This document shows positions 34,522-45,034 of a stretch of 64,000 nucleotides of DNA, in pieces. The notes under the pieces were generated by a model. That model saw only the letters and a program-made list of their open reading frames with translations, had not been told where the DNA came from and did not search any database. The position numbers were made by a program, and so were the translations under genes. This stretch comes from an uncultured Propionibacteriaceae bacterium (lineage in GTDB: Bacteria > Actinomycetota > Actinomycetes > Propionibacteriales > Propionibacteriaceae): assembly GCA_945911015.1 (NCBI GenBank), contig CAMDZW010000002.1, forward strand, positions 185,656 to 249,655, given 5' to 3'. The first letter of the stretch is position 1. Each line of letters begins with the position of its first letter.

Positions 34522-35072
34522 GGTTGACTCTCATGGTGCCGATGATTGACTTCGGCCCACTCCTACCAGCTCACCCCGAGGAGATCGTGGTCGGGCTGGT
34601 CCTCATGATCATCATCTGGCTGGTCATGTGGAAGAAGGTGGTCCCGACATTCGAGAAGTCCTACGAGGCCCGTCGTGAGGCCATCGTCGGCGGGATCGAG
34701 CAGGCCGAAAAGGCGCAGGCAGAGGCGGATGCGGCCCGTCAGGAGTACCAGGCGCAGCTTGCTGACGCCCGGTCCGAGGCGGCCCGGATCCGCGAGGAGG
34801 CCAAGAATCAGGGGGCTGCGATCCTCGCCGAGATGCGGGAGCAGGCCCAGGCCGACTCCCAGCGCATCCTGGCGCAGACCCAGGCCCAGCTCGAGGCCGA
34901 ACGTGCCAAGGTGCTCAACCAGCTCCGCGGCGAGGTGGGCGGCTTGGCCACCCAGCTTGCCGGACGAATCGTCGGGGAGTCCTTGGACGACGATGAGCGC
35001 GCCCGCCGTACGGTGGACCGCTTCATTGCCGATCTGGAGTCCCAGTCGACTGAGACCGTAGGACAGTCATGA
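34518..35072 (+). CDS. atpF: ATP synthase Fo subunit b
   Basis: A 184-residue stator protein: one N-terminal membrane helix (about 24-44) and a long charged helix (about 50-170) rich in Glu, Ala, Gln and Arg that forms the peripheral stalk. GTG 34518 overlaps the atpE stop; ATG 34533 is a possible alternative start. The stop overlaps atpH (ATGA). b and delta are separate here, unlike the mycobacterial b-delta fusion. Confidence 0.95.
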   Translation: MRLTLMVPMIDFGPLLPAHPEEIVVGLVLMIIIWLVMWKKVVPTFEKSYEARREAIVGGIEQAEKAQAEADAARQEYQAQLADARSEAARIREEAKNQGAAILAEMREQAQADSQRILAQTQAQLEAERAKVLNQLRGEVGGLATQLAGRIVGESLDDDERARRTVDRFIADLESQSTETVGQS

Positions 35073-35866
35073 GTCATGCCAGTGAGGTCCGCACCAGCGC
35101 TCTCGACCGAGTCGTCGACGGGCTCGGACTGCCCGACGGTGCCCCGGAAGAGTTGTGGGCGGTGGCCGATCTGTGCACTGCCAACCCGGCGCTGCGACGC
35201 ACACTCTCCGATCCGGGGAGCGATCCGGCCGCACGGCAGGACCTGGTCCGTCAGGTCTTTGCGACCAAGGTCTCGGCCCCCGTGGCCGAGGTGCTGGTCG
35301 AGGCTGTGGGCCTGCGTTGGGCCTCCTCGGCAGACTTCGTGGCGGCCATCGAACGGCAAGGCATTCGTGCCGAGCTGAAGCGGGCCGACTCCGCCGGTCA
35401 GCTGGACAACACCGAGGACGAACTGTTCCGGTTCTCCCGGCTGGTCGAGGCCAACCCGGAGGTCCGTTCGGTCCTGGCTGACAAGGCCGTGCCGCTGGCC
35501 CACCGGCAACAGCTTGTGGTCGACCTGCTGCAGGACCGTGGGGGCGACTCCACCGTCCGACTGGCACGTCGCGCCGTCGCTGCGCGGGAGCGCACCTTCG
35601 GCATCACGATTGACGGGTATGTCACTCTGGCTGCCGCACAGCGCAACCGCACCCTGGCCACCGTACGGGTGGCCAAGCAGTTGGACGAGGCGCAGCTCAG
35701 CCGGCTCTCCGCCGCCCTCACCCGTCAGGCCGGTCGGCCTGTGGCGGTGCAGGTCGTGGTCGACCCCGATCTGGTCGGGGGAGTCCGGGTGGAACTGGGC
35801 GACGAGGTCATCGAGGGGACCGTTGCCGGTCGACTCGAAGCGGCCAGGCGCGCACTCACCGACTGA
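35069..35866 (+). CDS. atpH: ATP synthase F1 subunit delta
   Basis: A 265-residue peripheral stalk protein, longer than the E. coli type (177) as usual in actinobacteria. The OSCP-like C-terminal motif L-V-G-G-V-R-V-E-L-G-D-E-V-I-E-G-T lies near residues 231-249. It is followed by a 150-base gap with stem-loops before atpA. Confidence 0.94.
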   Translation: MSHASEVRTSALDRVVDGLGLPDGAPEELWAVADLCTANPALRRTLSDPGSDPAARQDLVRQVFATKVSAPVAEVLVEAVGLRWASSADFVAAIERQGIRAELKRADSAGQLDNTEDELFRFSRLVEANPEVRSVLADKAVPLAHRQQLVVDLLQDRGGDSTVRLARRAVAARERTFGITIDGYVTLAAAQRNRTLATVRVAKQLDEAQLSRLSAALTRQAGRPVAVQVVVDPDLVGGVRVELGDEVIEGTVAGRLEAARRALTD

Positions 35867-35950
35867 CAACTCAACACACTCGGGACCACCCGCCCCGACC
35901 CCCGCTCCGGGCACGACAGGTGCTCAGGGTGGAAAGCTCAGCATCAGGGA

Positions 35951-35988
35951 TCCCCGGGGACGGGATCTCAGAGGGGGCCTCGCCCCTT
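35951..35988 (+). other. stem-loop structures in the atpH-atpA gap
   Basis: A 10-bp perfect palindrome TCCCCGGGGA (35951-35960) and a hairpin with stem AGGGGGC (35972-35978), loop CTC and arm GCCCCTT (35982-35988). There is no T tract, so RNA processing or differential stability is more likely than termination. Confidence 0.45.
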
Positions 35989-36016
35989 CCAGACACAAGA
36001 CAGGGACTGACTTAGC

Positions 36017-37654
36017 ATGGCAGAACTCACCATCCGGCCCGAAGAGATTCGGGACGCGCTGGACAAGTTCGTCCAGAACTACACTCCTGCAGCGGCCAGC
36101 CAGGAGGAGATCGGCACCGTCGTGACCTCCGGTGACGGCATCGCCCGGGTCGAGGGTCTGCCTTCGGCCATGGCCAACGAGCTGCTCCAGTTCGAGAACG
36201 GCGTCCTCGGGATCGCGTTGAACCTTGAGGTCCGCGACATCGGTGTCGTCGTTCTGGGCGATTCGGAGGGCATCGAGGAGGGATCGACGGTCAAGCGGAC
36301 CGGCGAAGTCCTCTCGGTCCCCGTCGGTGACGGCTACCTGGGTCGCGTTGTCGACGCCATGGGCAACCCGATCGACGGCCTGGGCGAGATCACCGACATC
36401 GACGAGCGCCGCGCACTCGAGCTGCAGGCCGCCGGCGTGATGGACCGCCAGGAGGTCCGCGAACCGCTGCAGACCGGTCTGAAGGCCGTCGACGCCATGA
36501 CCCCGATCGGTCGTGGCCAGCGTCAGCTGATCATCGGTGACCGCAAGACCGGCAAGACCACGATTGCGATCGACACGATCATCAACCAGAAGGGCAACTG
36601 GGAGTCGGGGGATCCGGACAAGCAGGTGCGCTGCATCTACGTCGCGGTCGGCCAGAAGGGCTCGACCATTGCCGAGGTGCGCGGTGCGCTGGAGAAGGCC
36701 GGTGCGCTGGAGTACACCACCATCGTGCATTCGCCGGCCTCCGACCCGGCTGGCTTCAAGTACATCGCCCCCTACGCCGGCTCGGCGATCGGGCAGCACT
36801 GGATGTACCAGGGCAAGCACGTCCTCATCGTCTTCGACGACCTGACCAAGCAGGCCGAGGCCTATCGCGCCATGTCGCTGCTGCTGCGTCGTCCTCCGGG
36901 CCGTGAGGCCTACCCCGGTGACGTGTTCTACCTGCACTCCCGTCTGCTGGAGCGTTGCGCCAAGCTGAGCGCCGAACTCGGCGGCGGCTCGATGACCGGC
37001 CTGCCCATCATCGAGACCAAGGCCAACGACGTGTCGGCCTACATCCCGACCAACGTCATCTCGATCACCGACGGCCAGATCTTCTTGCAGTCGGACCTGT
37101 TCAACGCCAACCAGCGCCCGGCGATCGACGTGGGCATCTCGGTGTCCCGTGTCGGTGGTGCGGCACAGACGAAGGCGATGAAGTCGGTCTCCGGCTCGCT
37201 CAAGATCGACCTGGCCCAGTTCCGCGACATGCAGGCCTTTGCCATGTTCGCCTCCGACCTGGATGCGACCACCAAGCGTCAGCTGGCCCGCGGTGCGATC
37301 CAGACCGAGCTGTTGCGTCAGCCGGCCTACTCCCCGTACCCCTTCGAGGAGCAGGTGGTCAGCGTGTGGGCCGGTTCCCAGGGTCTGCTGGACGAGGTGC
37401 CGGTCAACGACGTGCTGCGGTTCGAGCGTGAGCTGCTGGATCATCTGCGTCGGTCGAGCCAGAGCCTGACCACGATCCGCGAGACCCAGAAGTTCGACGA
37501 CGACACCGCCGCGGCGCTGGAGCAGGAGGTCGCCGAGTTCAAGCGTGGCTTCCAGACTTCTGACGGATCGTTCCTGCAGGCCGGCCGCGAGGAGCACGAG
37601 GCGCTCGACGATGCGGACGTTGAGCAGGCCCAGATCGTCACCCAGAAGCGCTGA
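36017..37654 (+). CDS. atpA: ATP synthase F1 subunit alpha
   Basis: A 545-residue regulatory subunit. Walker A G-D-R-K-T-G-K-T lies near residues 173-180, L-I-V-F-D-D-L near 270, and P-G-R-E-A-Y-P-G-D near 293. The C-terminal extension past residue 510 is acidic and typical of actinobacterial alpha subunits. About 30 bases separate it from atpG. Confidence 0.98.
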   Translation: MAELTIRPEEIRDALDKFVQNYTPAAASQEEIGTVVTSGDGIARVEGLPSAMANELLQFENGVLGIALNLEVRDIGVVVLGDSEGIEEGSTVKRTGEVLSVPVGDGYLGRVVDAMGNPIDGLGEITDIDERRALELQAAGVMDRQEVREPLQTGLKAVDAMTPIGRGQRQLIIGDRKTGKTTIAIDTIINQKGNWESGDPDKQVRCIYVAVGQKGSTIAEVRGALEKAGALEYTTIVHSPASDPAGFKYIAPYAGSAIGQHWMYQGKHVLIVFDDLTKQAEAYRAMSLLLRRPPGREAYPGDVFYLHSRLLERCAKLSAELGGGSMTGLPIIETKANDVSAYIPTNVISITDGQIFLQSDLFNANQRPAIDVGISVSRVGGAAQTKAMKSVSGSLKIDLAQFRDMQAFAMFASDLDATTKRQLARGAIQTELLRQPAYSPYPFEEQVVSVWAGSQGLLDEVPVNDVLRFERELLDHLRRSSQSLTTIRETQKFDDDTAAALEQEVAEFKRGFQTSDGSFLQAGREEHEALDDADVEQAQIVTQKR

Positions 37655-37687
37655 GGCGCATGATCTCGAGCAGAACGGAGTTCTGAT

Positions 37688-40062
<2,375 letters not shown>

Positions 40063-40064
40063 GC

Positions 40065-40478
40065 ATGGCTGACGGGGCAAACCTGCACGTCGAGGTGGTC
40101 TCCGCCGACCGGGTCGTCTGGTCGGGGGAGTCGACGAATGTCGTGGCACGCACCACTGAGGGTGACCTCGGTGTGCTGCCCGGTCACTCGCCGCTGCTGG
40201 CCCTGCTGGTGCCCAGCGCCTGTGAGATCGTCACCACCACCGGCGAACGCGAGGTGGTGGCCGTCGACGGTGGCTTCATCTCCGTGGCCGACGGTCGGGT
40301 CTCGATCCTGAGCGAGTTCGCCAGCATCACCTCCGGTCTCACCGTGGCCGACGCCCAGCGTCAGGTTGCCGAGGCCGAGCAGATGCTCGAGGACACCGAT
40401 CCGGACAACGACGACCAGGCACGCAAGATGTTGGCCCGGGCCCAGGCCCAGCTCAAGGCCGCCGAAAAGGTCGCCTGA
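40065..40478 (+). CDS. atpC: ATP synthase F1 subunit epsilon
   Basis: A 137-residue central stalk subunit. The beta-sandwich has E-G-D-L-G-V-L-P-G-H-S-P-L-L near residues 26-39, and a C-terminal helix region (about 90-137) is rich in Ala, Glu and Gln. It is the last gene of the operon, followed by a tandem repeat and a hairpin terminator. Confidence 0.96.
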   Translation: MADGANLHVEVVSADRVVWSGESTNVVARTTEGDLGVLPGHSPLLALLVPSACEIVTTTGEREVVAVDGGFISVADGRVSILSEFASITSGLTVADAQRQVAEAEQMLEDTDPDNDDQARKMLARAQAQLKAAEKVA

Positions 40479-40485
40479 TCCAACC

Positions 40486-40518
40486 TGACCCAGAACTGAC
40501 TGTGACCCAGAACTGACT
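40486..40518. repeat. 17-bp-period tandem repeat after the atpC stop
   Basis: tgacccagaactgact occurs at 40486-40501 and again at 40503-40518. It contains several TGA triplets and lies between the atpC stop and its terminator. Confidence 0.9.
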
Positions 40519-40523
40519 ATGAC

Positions 40524-40564
40524 AAGGCGCGGGAGGGACCTGTTCCAGGTCTCGACCGCGCCTT
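40524..40564 (+). terminator. hairpin terminator of the ATP synthase operon
   Basis: AAGGCGCGG (40524-40532) pairs perfectly with CCGCGCCTT (40556-40564), and an inner GACCTG/CAGGTC stem with a three-base TTC loop extends it. No long T tract follows, as often in actinobacteria. Confidence 0.75.
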
Positions 40565-40612
40565 GGCCATGTGCGGGTGGAGCCAGCATTTCGACAATCC
40601 CGCTGCGAGCAG

Positions 40613-40618
40613 TAGGCT
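40613..40618 (+). promoter_or_regulatory. -10 box (TAGGCT) of the DUF2550 transcript
   Basis: TAGGCT ends eight bases before the ATG at 40627, not before the DUF2550 start itself, so the transcript probably begins at the short leader ORF. Confidence 0.5.
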
Positions 40619-40626
40619 GCGGTCCC

Positions 40627-40659
40627 ATGAAGCTGCGGGGCGCGTGGTGCCACCGGTGA
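40627..40659 (+). CDS. ten-codon leader ORF overlapping DUF2550
   Basis: ATG at 40627 reads M-K-L-R-G-A-W-C-H-R and stops with TGA at 40657-40659. That stop overlaps the GTG of the DUF2550 gene (40656) in a GTGA junction. The ATG sits eight bases after a TAGGCT box, so it would be read from a leaderless mRNA and could feed ribosomes onto DUF2550 by coupling. No peptide function is implied. Confidence 0.4.
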   Translation: MKLRGAWCHR

Positions 40660-41129
40660 TCGATGTCGTGGTCGCCATAGTGGTGACTGTCGTTGTGTTG
40701 TCGACACCCGTGGTCTATGTGGTGATGCGCGTGCACTGGCTCACGCGCCAGGGCGGGTCCTTCGAATGCAGCGTCCTGCTCAATGCCGATGATCCCAGCC
40801 ATGCCTGGGTGCTGGGCGTGGCTCGTTACGCCGGTGAGGACCTGGAATGGTTCCGCTACTACGCCGCCAGTGTGCGCCCCTGGTTCCAACTCAACCGGCA
40901 ACGGTGTGATGTGGTGGAGGTGCGTGGTCCCGATGAGGACGAAGCAGCAACACTGTTCCCCGGCCACCGGATCGTAGAGGTCCAGTACACGACGACCACC
41001 GACGAGTCGGAGCGGTGGCAGCTCGCGGTCAGCCCAGAAACGCTCACCGGGTTGTTGGCCTGGCTCGAGGCATCGCCGCCCGGGCAGTCGCCCCGTGGCA
41101 TCCACTCACCGGTCGAACACGACGGCTGA
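40656..41129 (+). CDS. DUF2550 family membrane-anchored protein
   Basis: A 157-residue protein with an N-terminal membrane helix (about residues 3-24, Val-rich) and a soluble domain with W-F-R-Y-Y-A-A-S near 68-75 and E-V-R-G-P-D near 90. DUF2550 genes follow atpC in many actinobacteria (M. tuberculosis Rv1312, from memory); their function is unknown. The GTG start is preferred because the membrane helix begins there and it overlaps the leader ORF stop; a GTG at 40644 is possible. Confidence 0.75.
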   Translation: MIDVVVAIVVTVVVLSTPVVYVVMRVHWLTRQGGSFECSVLLNADDPSHAWVLGVARYAGEDLEWFRYYAASVRPWFQLNRQRCDVVEVRGPDEDEAATLFPGHRIVEVQYTTTTDESERWQLAVSPETLTGLLAWLEASPPGQSPRGIHSPVEHDG

Positions 41130-41152
41130 TCGCAGGGAACCTCCCGCGGGTT

Positions 41153-41509
41153 TCAGCCCGTGGCCTTCTTGGCCCGAGCCTTCTCGGCGAGCACCTGGCG
41201 ATGGGTGTCGCGTTCGGCCTCGAGCCATCCCGGCGGATCGGCCAGCAGCTCGCCGATCTCATCGGCGGTGAGTGCTTGGGTCACACCGGCCCGGGTCAGA
41301 CCCGAACGGGAGATGCCGAGTTTTTGGGCCACCACATCCCGCGGGAACGGCCCGTTGCGGTGCAGATCCTGGAGCCACTGCGGCGGGTCTGCACGCAACT
41401 GGTCGACCTCGGCCCGGGTGATGGGCGTGGTCTGGAAGCCCTCCGGTGCCGCCGGCAGATAGATGCCTAGCTTCGCGGCGGCGGTGATGGGCTTCATGGT
41501 CTGACTCAT
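41153..41509 (-). CDS. DUF5997 family protein
   Basis: A 118-residue soluble protein that matches the DUF5997 pattern (M-K-P-I-T-A-A-A-K-L-G-I-Y-L-P-A near residues 5-20, then G-I-S-R-S-G-L-T-R-A-G-V). A helix-turn-helix-like segment (D-V-V-A-Q-K-L-G-I-S-R) is visible, but DNA binding is inference. It is divergent from a LysR-type ligand-binding gene; the pairing recurs in actinobacteria. A TAGGCT -10 box lies six bases before the ATG. Confidence 0.8.
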   Translation of the reverse strand: MSQTMKPITAAAKLGIYLPAAPEGFQTTPITRAEVDQLRADPPQWLQDLHRNGPFPRDVVAQKLGISRSGLTRAGVTQALTADEIGELLADPPGWLEAERDTHRQVLAEKARAKKATG

Positions 41510-41515
41510 GGGGCC

Positions 41516-41521
41516 AGCCTA
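41516..41521 (-). promoter_or_regulatory. -10 box (TAGGCT) of the DUF5997 gene
   Basis: Six bases from the ATG at 41509; leaderless geometry. It lies 12 bases from the divergent LysR-like gene's own -10 box, so the two promoters occupy the same small region. Confidence 0.55.
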
Positions 41522-41533
41522 TCCCGGTTGAGA

Positions 41534-41539
41534 TAACCT
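41534..41539 (+). promoter_or_regulatory. -10 box (TAACCT) of the LysR-like gene
   Basis: Six bases before the GTG at 41546; leaderless geometry. Confidence 0.5.
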
Positions 41540-41545
41540 GCACCG

Positions 41546-42217
41546 GTGACCACGACACCGCAGGAGCCCGGTCTGCGCCTGGGCTTCGTGCCCGGCGTCA
41601 CCATCACCAAGTGGGAACGGATCTGGGCCGATCGGTTCAGGCGGATTCCCCTGATGGCGACTCCGGTCGACGAGTCCGAGCAGCGCACGGTGCTGGACGA
41701 CGGCACGGTCGACCTGTGCTTTGTCCGGCTCCCGATTGAGACCACCGACCTGCACACCATCCCGCTGTACGAGGAACGTCCCGTGGTGTGGATGAGCAAG
41801 GACTTCCTGCTTGCTGCCCTTGACGAGGTGAGCGCCGACGACCTTGTCGGCCATCGCATCATCCACGACCACTCGCCCGAGAGCATCGACCTGGCGGTCT
41901 ACAACGCGGCAGCACTGCGGGTGCCGCTGTCGATCGCCCGGTCCCAGAGCCGCAAGGACATGGTCCACCGTCCGGTGGTCGACGCCGAACCGACCCGGAT
42001 CGCTCTGGCCTGGCGCACCGACAATGAGCTCGGCCTGATCGAGGAGTTCATCGGTGTCGTGCGAGGCAGGAGCGTCACCAGTTCCCGTACGGCATCCGAG
42101 CGAGAGCAACGCCGGAGCACAGACTCCCGGCCCGCCAGAAAGGGGTCGAAGGGCCTGAAGGGTTCGACGGCCCCGAAGAGATCTGGGCTTCGCGTTCGAC
42201 GCCGAGGACGAGCATGA
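41546..42217 (+). CDS. LysR-type substrate-binding domain protein without HTH
   Basis: A 223-residue protein resembling only the effector-binding half of a LysR regulator: L-R-L-G-F-V-P-G-V at the start, D-L-C-F-V-R-L-P near residue 61, and a glycine-free basic tail (residues about 180-223, rich in Arg, Ser and Lys). No helix-turn-helix precedes it. It may pair with the divergent DUF5997 protein as a sensing partner (inference). The start GTG is supported by the -10 box. It overlaps the phosphoesterase gene by four bases. Confidence 0.8.
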   Translation: MTTTPQEPGLRLGFVPGVTITKWERIWADRFRRIPLMATPVDESEQRTVLDDGTVDLCFVRLPIETTDLHTIPLYEERPVVWMSKDFLLAALDEVSADDLVGHRIIHDHSPESIDLAVYNAAALRVPLSIARSQSRKDMVHRPVVDAEPTRIALAWRTDNELGLIEEFIGVVRGRSVTSSRTASEREQRRSTDSRPARKGSKGLKGSTAPKRSGLRVRRRGRA

Positions 42218-42981
42218 CACCCGACCGCATCGCTCTCGTCGCCGACATCCACGGCAATGTGACCGCCCTCGAGGCCGTCCTGGCTGACATCGACCGCCGT
42301 GGCATCGATCTGGTGATCAATCTTGGCGACATCGCCGGCAAAGGACCGCGGGGCGAGGAGGCCGTACGGATCTGTCGCCGACGGTGCGTGGTGAACGTGC
42401 GGGGAAACTGGGACGACTTCCTTCCCACGATCAGCGATGACGGCCCGCCGGCCATGCTCTGGTGGCGCGACGAACTGTCCACTGCGAGTCGGACCTGGCT
42501 GGCCGACCTCCCGCTCAGCCATGACCTGGTGATGAGCCGACGTCGGATCCGACTGTTCCACGCCTCGGCGCAGAGCCCGCACCACCGGGTGCACTTCCAC
42601 CACACACCCGAACAGTTCGCTGCGATGTTCGCCAATACGGCGATGACCGGTGACGGGCCCATCCCGGACATGGTCGGTTACGCCGACATCCACGATGCCT
42701 ACATCGAGACGTTTCAGGGGCGCACCCTGTTCAACATCGGCAGCGTCGGCAACCCGTTGGACGAGCCGACGCCCTCGTACGTGATCGCCGAAGGCCTCCT
42801 GGGCAGTGACCTGCCGGGACCGTTCGGTCTGCAGTTTGTGCGGGTCCCGTACGACGTCGAGACCGAGATTGCGGTCGCCGAGGAACTCCGCATGCCTGAA
42901 CGCGATGTCTGGGCGGTCGAACTCCGCGAGGGCATCTACCGGGGTCGTCAGCAGACCGAAGCCGGCATCATCGCCCGATAG
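42214..42981 (+). CDS. metallophosphoesterase (calcineurin-like)
   Basis: A 255-residue phosphoesterase with the two-metal motifs D-I-H-G-N near residues 9-13, G-D-I near 37, G-N-W near 66 and V-G-Y-A-D-I-H near 152-158, where the second His lies. YfcE/Mre11-like small phosphoesterases act on phosphodiesters; the substrate here is unknown. It overlaps the LysR-like gene upstream (ATGA) and its 3' end overlaps the convergent sulfatase by 34 bases. Confidence 0.85.
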   Translation: MTPDRIALVADIHGNVTALEAVLADIDRRGIDLVINLGDIAGKGPRGEEAVRICRRRCVVNVRGNWDDFLPTISDDGPPAMLWWRDELSTASRTWLADLPLSHDLVMSRRRIRLFHASAQSPHHRVHFHHTPEQFAAMFANTAMTGDGPIPDMVGYADIHDAYIETFQGRTLFNIGSVGNPLDEPTPSYVIAEGLLGSDLPGPFGLQFVRVPYDVETEIAVAEELRMPERDVWAVELREGIYRGRQQTEAGIIAR

Positions 42982-44369
42982 GTCGCCTCTGGCACCAACT
43001 GGTCGTCGCGGACGAAACCTTCCGGGCGTCCGGAAAGCTCGGCGATGAGCCGCGCCCGCCACTGGGCCAGCACCTGGGGATGGCTGTCGGCCAGGTCGTG
43101 GCATTCGTCACGATCACGGTCCAGGTCGAACAACTGCTCGCGCCCGGACGGGAGCAGCCAGACATATTTCCACCGGCCATCGGTCAGGGCATGGAAGGAC
43201 GGCGCACATTCCAGATGCAGCGGGGCACGGTCGAGACTGCTGCGTTCGCCGGTCATCAGCGGCACCAGACTCGTCCCGTCGACCGAGTCGGGGATGTCGA
43301 TCCCGCACAGGTCGAGTACCGTCGGCATGATGTCCTCCAGGGCGACCGGCTCCTCCACCCGGGCCCCGAGGTCAAGACCGTAACGACGTGGAGCCCGGAT
43401 GATCAGCGGTACCCTGGCCGAGCCCTCGTACGGCTCGGACTTGGCGTACTGGCCGTGGTCACCGAGCATGTCACCGTGGTCGGCGGTGAAGACAATGATC
43501 GTGTCCTCGGGGTCGGGACCTTCCATCGCCCCGGGGATTCGGTGGAGCACCCGACGGATCTGGTCATCGATGTGGTTGATGCTGGCGTAGTAGGCCGCCT
43601 GCCAGGTCCGGAACAACACCCCATCCGGATCGAGCCGGACCGGGGAGGCGCCCGACTTGCGCAGGACCAGCTCGGCATCGGCCGGCGCCCAGTCACCGAT
43701 GACTGGTGTGGGCAGAACACGATCGCGGTAGCGCTCGAGATATTCAGCCGGCGGAAGGCAGGGCGGGTGGGGCAGGAGATAGGACAGGGTCAGGAAGTAG
43801 GGGACCGTGGGGTCGCGTCGCGCCAGGAACCGGCGGGCCTCGCCGCTGGCCCAATTGGTGTGGTGCAGTTCCTCGGCATGGGGCCAGGCGCGGGCAGTGA
43901 TGTCGTTGTGCATCACGCCGGTGGAGTACCACGGATCGGCCCACAGGTCGGTGTCGATGTGACGCTCGGCCCAGCGGGAGTAGTCGGCGGGGCTGATCAC
44001 CATCTCGTCATAGCCGAAACGTTTGCGCCGGGGATGCTGGTGCATGCTCCGACCGACCAGCTGGGTCTGGTAGCCGGCCTCACGCAGCACCGATGGCAAG
44101 GTGTGTTCGGGATGCCACTCCTGCCCATCGAGGTAGCCGACCATGCCGTGTGTGCTCGGCCACTGGCCCGACAGCAGTGAACGTCGAGCCGGGATGCACA
44201 CCGGCGAGGTTGCATAGGCCTGGGCGAACCGGACACCGTCCTCGGCGATCCGATCCAGGTTCGGGGTCAGTACCGGGTGTCGGCTGTGCCCCTGGGTGTG
44301 TTCAATGCCCAGACAATCGCCGCGCTGCTGATCAGTCATCACCACGATGACATTGGGCCGTTGGTCCAC
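42948..44369 (-). CDS. sulfatase (arylsulfatase family)
   Basis: A 473-residue type I sulfatase. The N-terminal metal site V-I-V-V-M-T-D-Q-Q, the formylglycine motif C58-I-P-A-R (C-x-P-x-R) and a downstream F-T-A-D-H-G-D-M-L-G-D-H are all visible, so it looks active if a formylglycine-generating enzyme exists elsewhere. No signal peptide is seen, so it is probably cytoplasmic. AAGGAAG lies six bases before the GTG start. The C-terminus overlaps the phosphoesterase gene. The sulfated substrate is unknown. Confidence 0.9.
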   Translation of the reverse strand: MDQRPNVIVVMTDQQRGDCLGIEHTQGHSRHPVLTPNLDRIAEDGVRFAQAYATSPVCIPARRSLLSGQWPSTHGMVGYLDGQEWHPEHTLPSVLREAGYQTQLVGRSMHQHPRRKRFGYDEMVISPADYSRWAERHIDTDLWADPWYSTGVMHNDITARAWPHAEELHHTNWASGEARRFLARRDPTVPYFLTLSYLLPHPPCLPPAEYLERYRDRVLPTPVIGDWAPADAELVLRKSGASPVRLDPDGVLFRTWQAAYYASINHIDDQIRRVLHRIPGAMEGPDPEDTIIVFTADHGDMLGDHGQYAKSEPYEGSARVPLIIRAPRRYGLDLGARVEEPVALEDIMPTVLDLCGIDIPDSVDGTSLVPLMTGERSSLDRAPLHLECAPSFHALTDGRWKYVWLLPSGREQLFDLDRDRDECHDLADSHPQVLAQWRARLIAELSGRPEGFVRDDQLVPEATYRAMMPASVC

Positions 44370-44404
44370 GATGGCTTCCTTGCTCGGTTCGAGGGGCGGG
44401 TGGT

Positions 44405-45034
44405 TCAGGAGTCAGGACGGGTTGGTTCGGTGTCAGGTCGGGCGGCACCCGGTTGCCAGAGGCTGTCGCCGACCTGCCGGTTGGCGTGGCGGGCCATCAC
44501 GAAGAGCAGATCCGACAGCCGGTTGAGGTAGCGCAGTGCGATCGGACTGATCCCGCCGGGGCTGTCGGTCCCGTACGTCTCGGTCGCGACCCAGGCCGCT
44601 CGCTCGGCGCGCCGGACCACCGTACGGGACAGGTGCAGTGCCGCTGCGGTGCGGGTTCCGCCCGGCAGCACGAAGGTGCGCAGAGGTTCGAGACCCTCTC
44701 CGAACCGGTCGCACCACTGCTCCAGACGAGTGACCGAACGGTCGAGGATCCGCAGCGGCTCAGGGGCCGACCGGTCGTGCCCGGCATCGTCGGCGAGGGG
44801 ATTGCTGAGATCGGCCCCCAGGTCGAAGAGCTCGGCCTGGATGATCTGCAGCACCGCGGCGATGTCGTCAGGGCAATCATCGGTGGTGAGTGCCAGCCCG
44901 AGAGTGGCGTTGGCCTCGTCGACCTCCCCGTAGGCGGCCACCCGAGGATCGCTCTTGGCCGTCGACGACAGGTCCGACAGCCGGGTGCGGCCGTCGTCGC
45001 CGGTGCGGGTCCAGACTCGGTTGATGACGATCAT
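44405..45034 (-). CDS. pduO: PduO-type cob(I)alamin adenosyltransferase
   Basis: A 209-residue enzyme that adenosylates cobalamin to make coenzyme B12. The N-terminal motif T-R-T-G-D-D-G-R-T-R-L lies near residues 9-19, A-Y-G-E-V-D-E-A-N near 34-42, and a C-terminal R-x-A-E-R-A region near 148. It overlaps the GNAT gene by four bases (ATGA). M. tuberculosis Rv1314c is the same family near atpC (from memory). The 3' end is loosely repeated (D-T-E-P-T-R-P-D-S). Confidence 0.92.
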   Translation of the reverse strand: MIVINRVWTRTGDDGRTRLSDLSSTAKSDPRVAAYGEVDEANATLGLALTTDDCPDDIAAVLQIIQAELFDLGADLSNPLADDAGHDRSAPEPLRILDRSVTRLEQWCDRFGEGLEPLRTFVLPGGTRTAAALHLSRTVVRRAERAAWVATETYGTDSPGGISPIALRYLNRLSDLLFVMARHANRQVGDSLWQPGAARPDTEPTRPDS

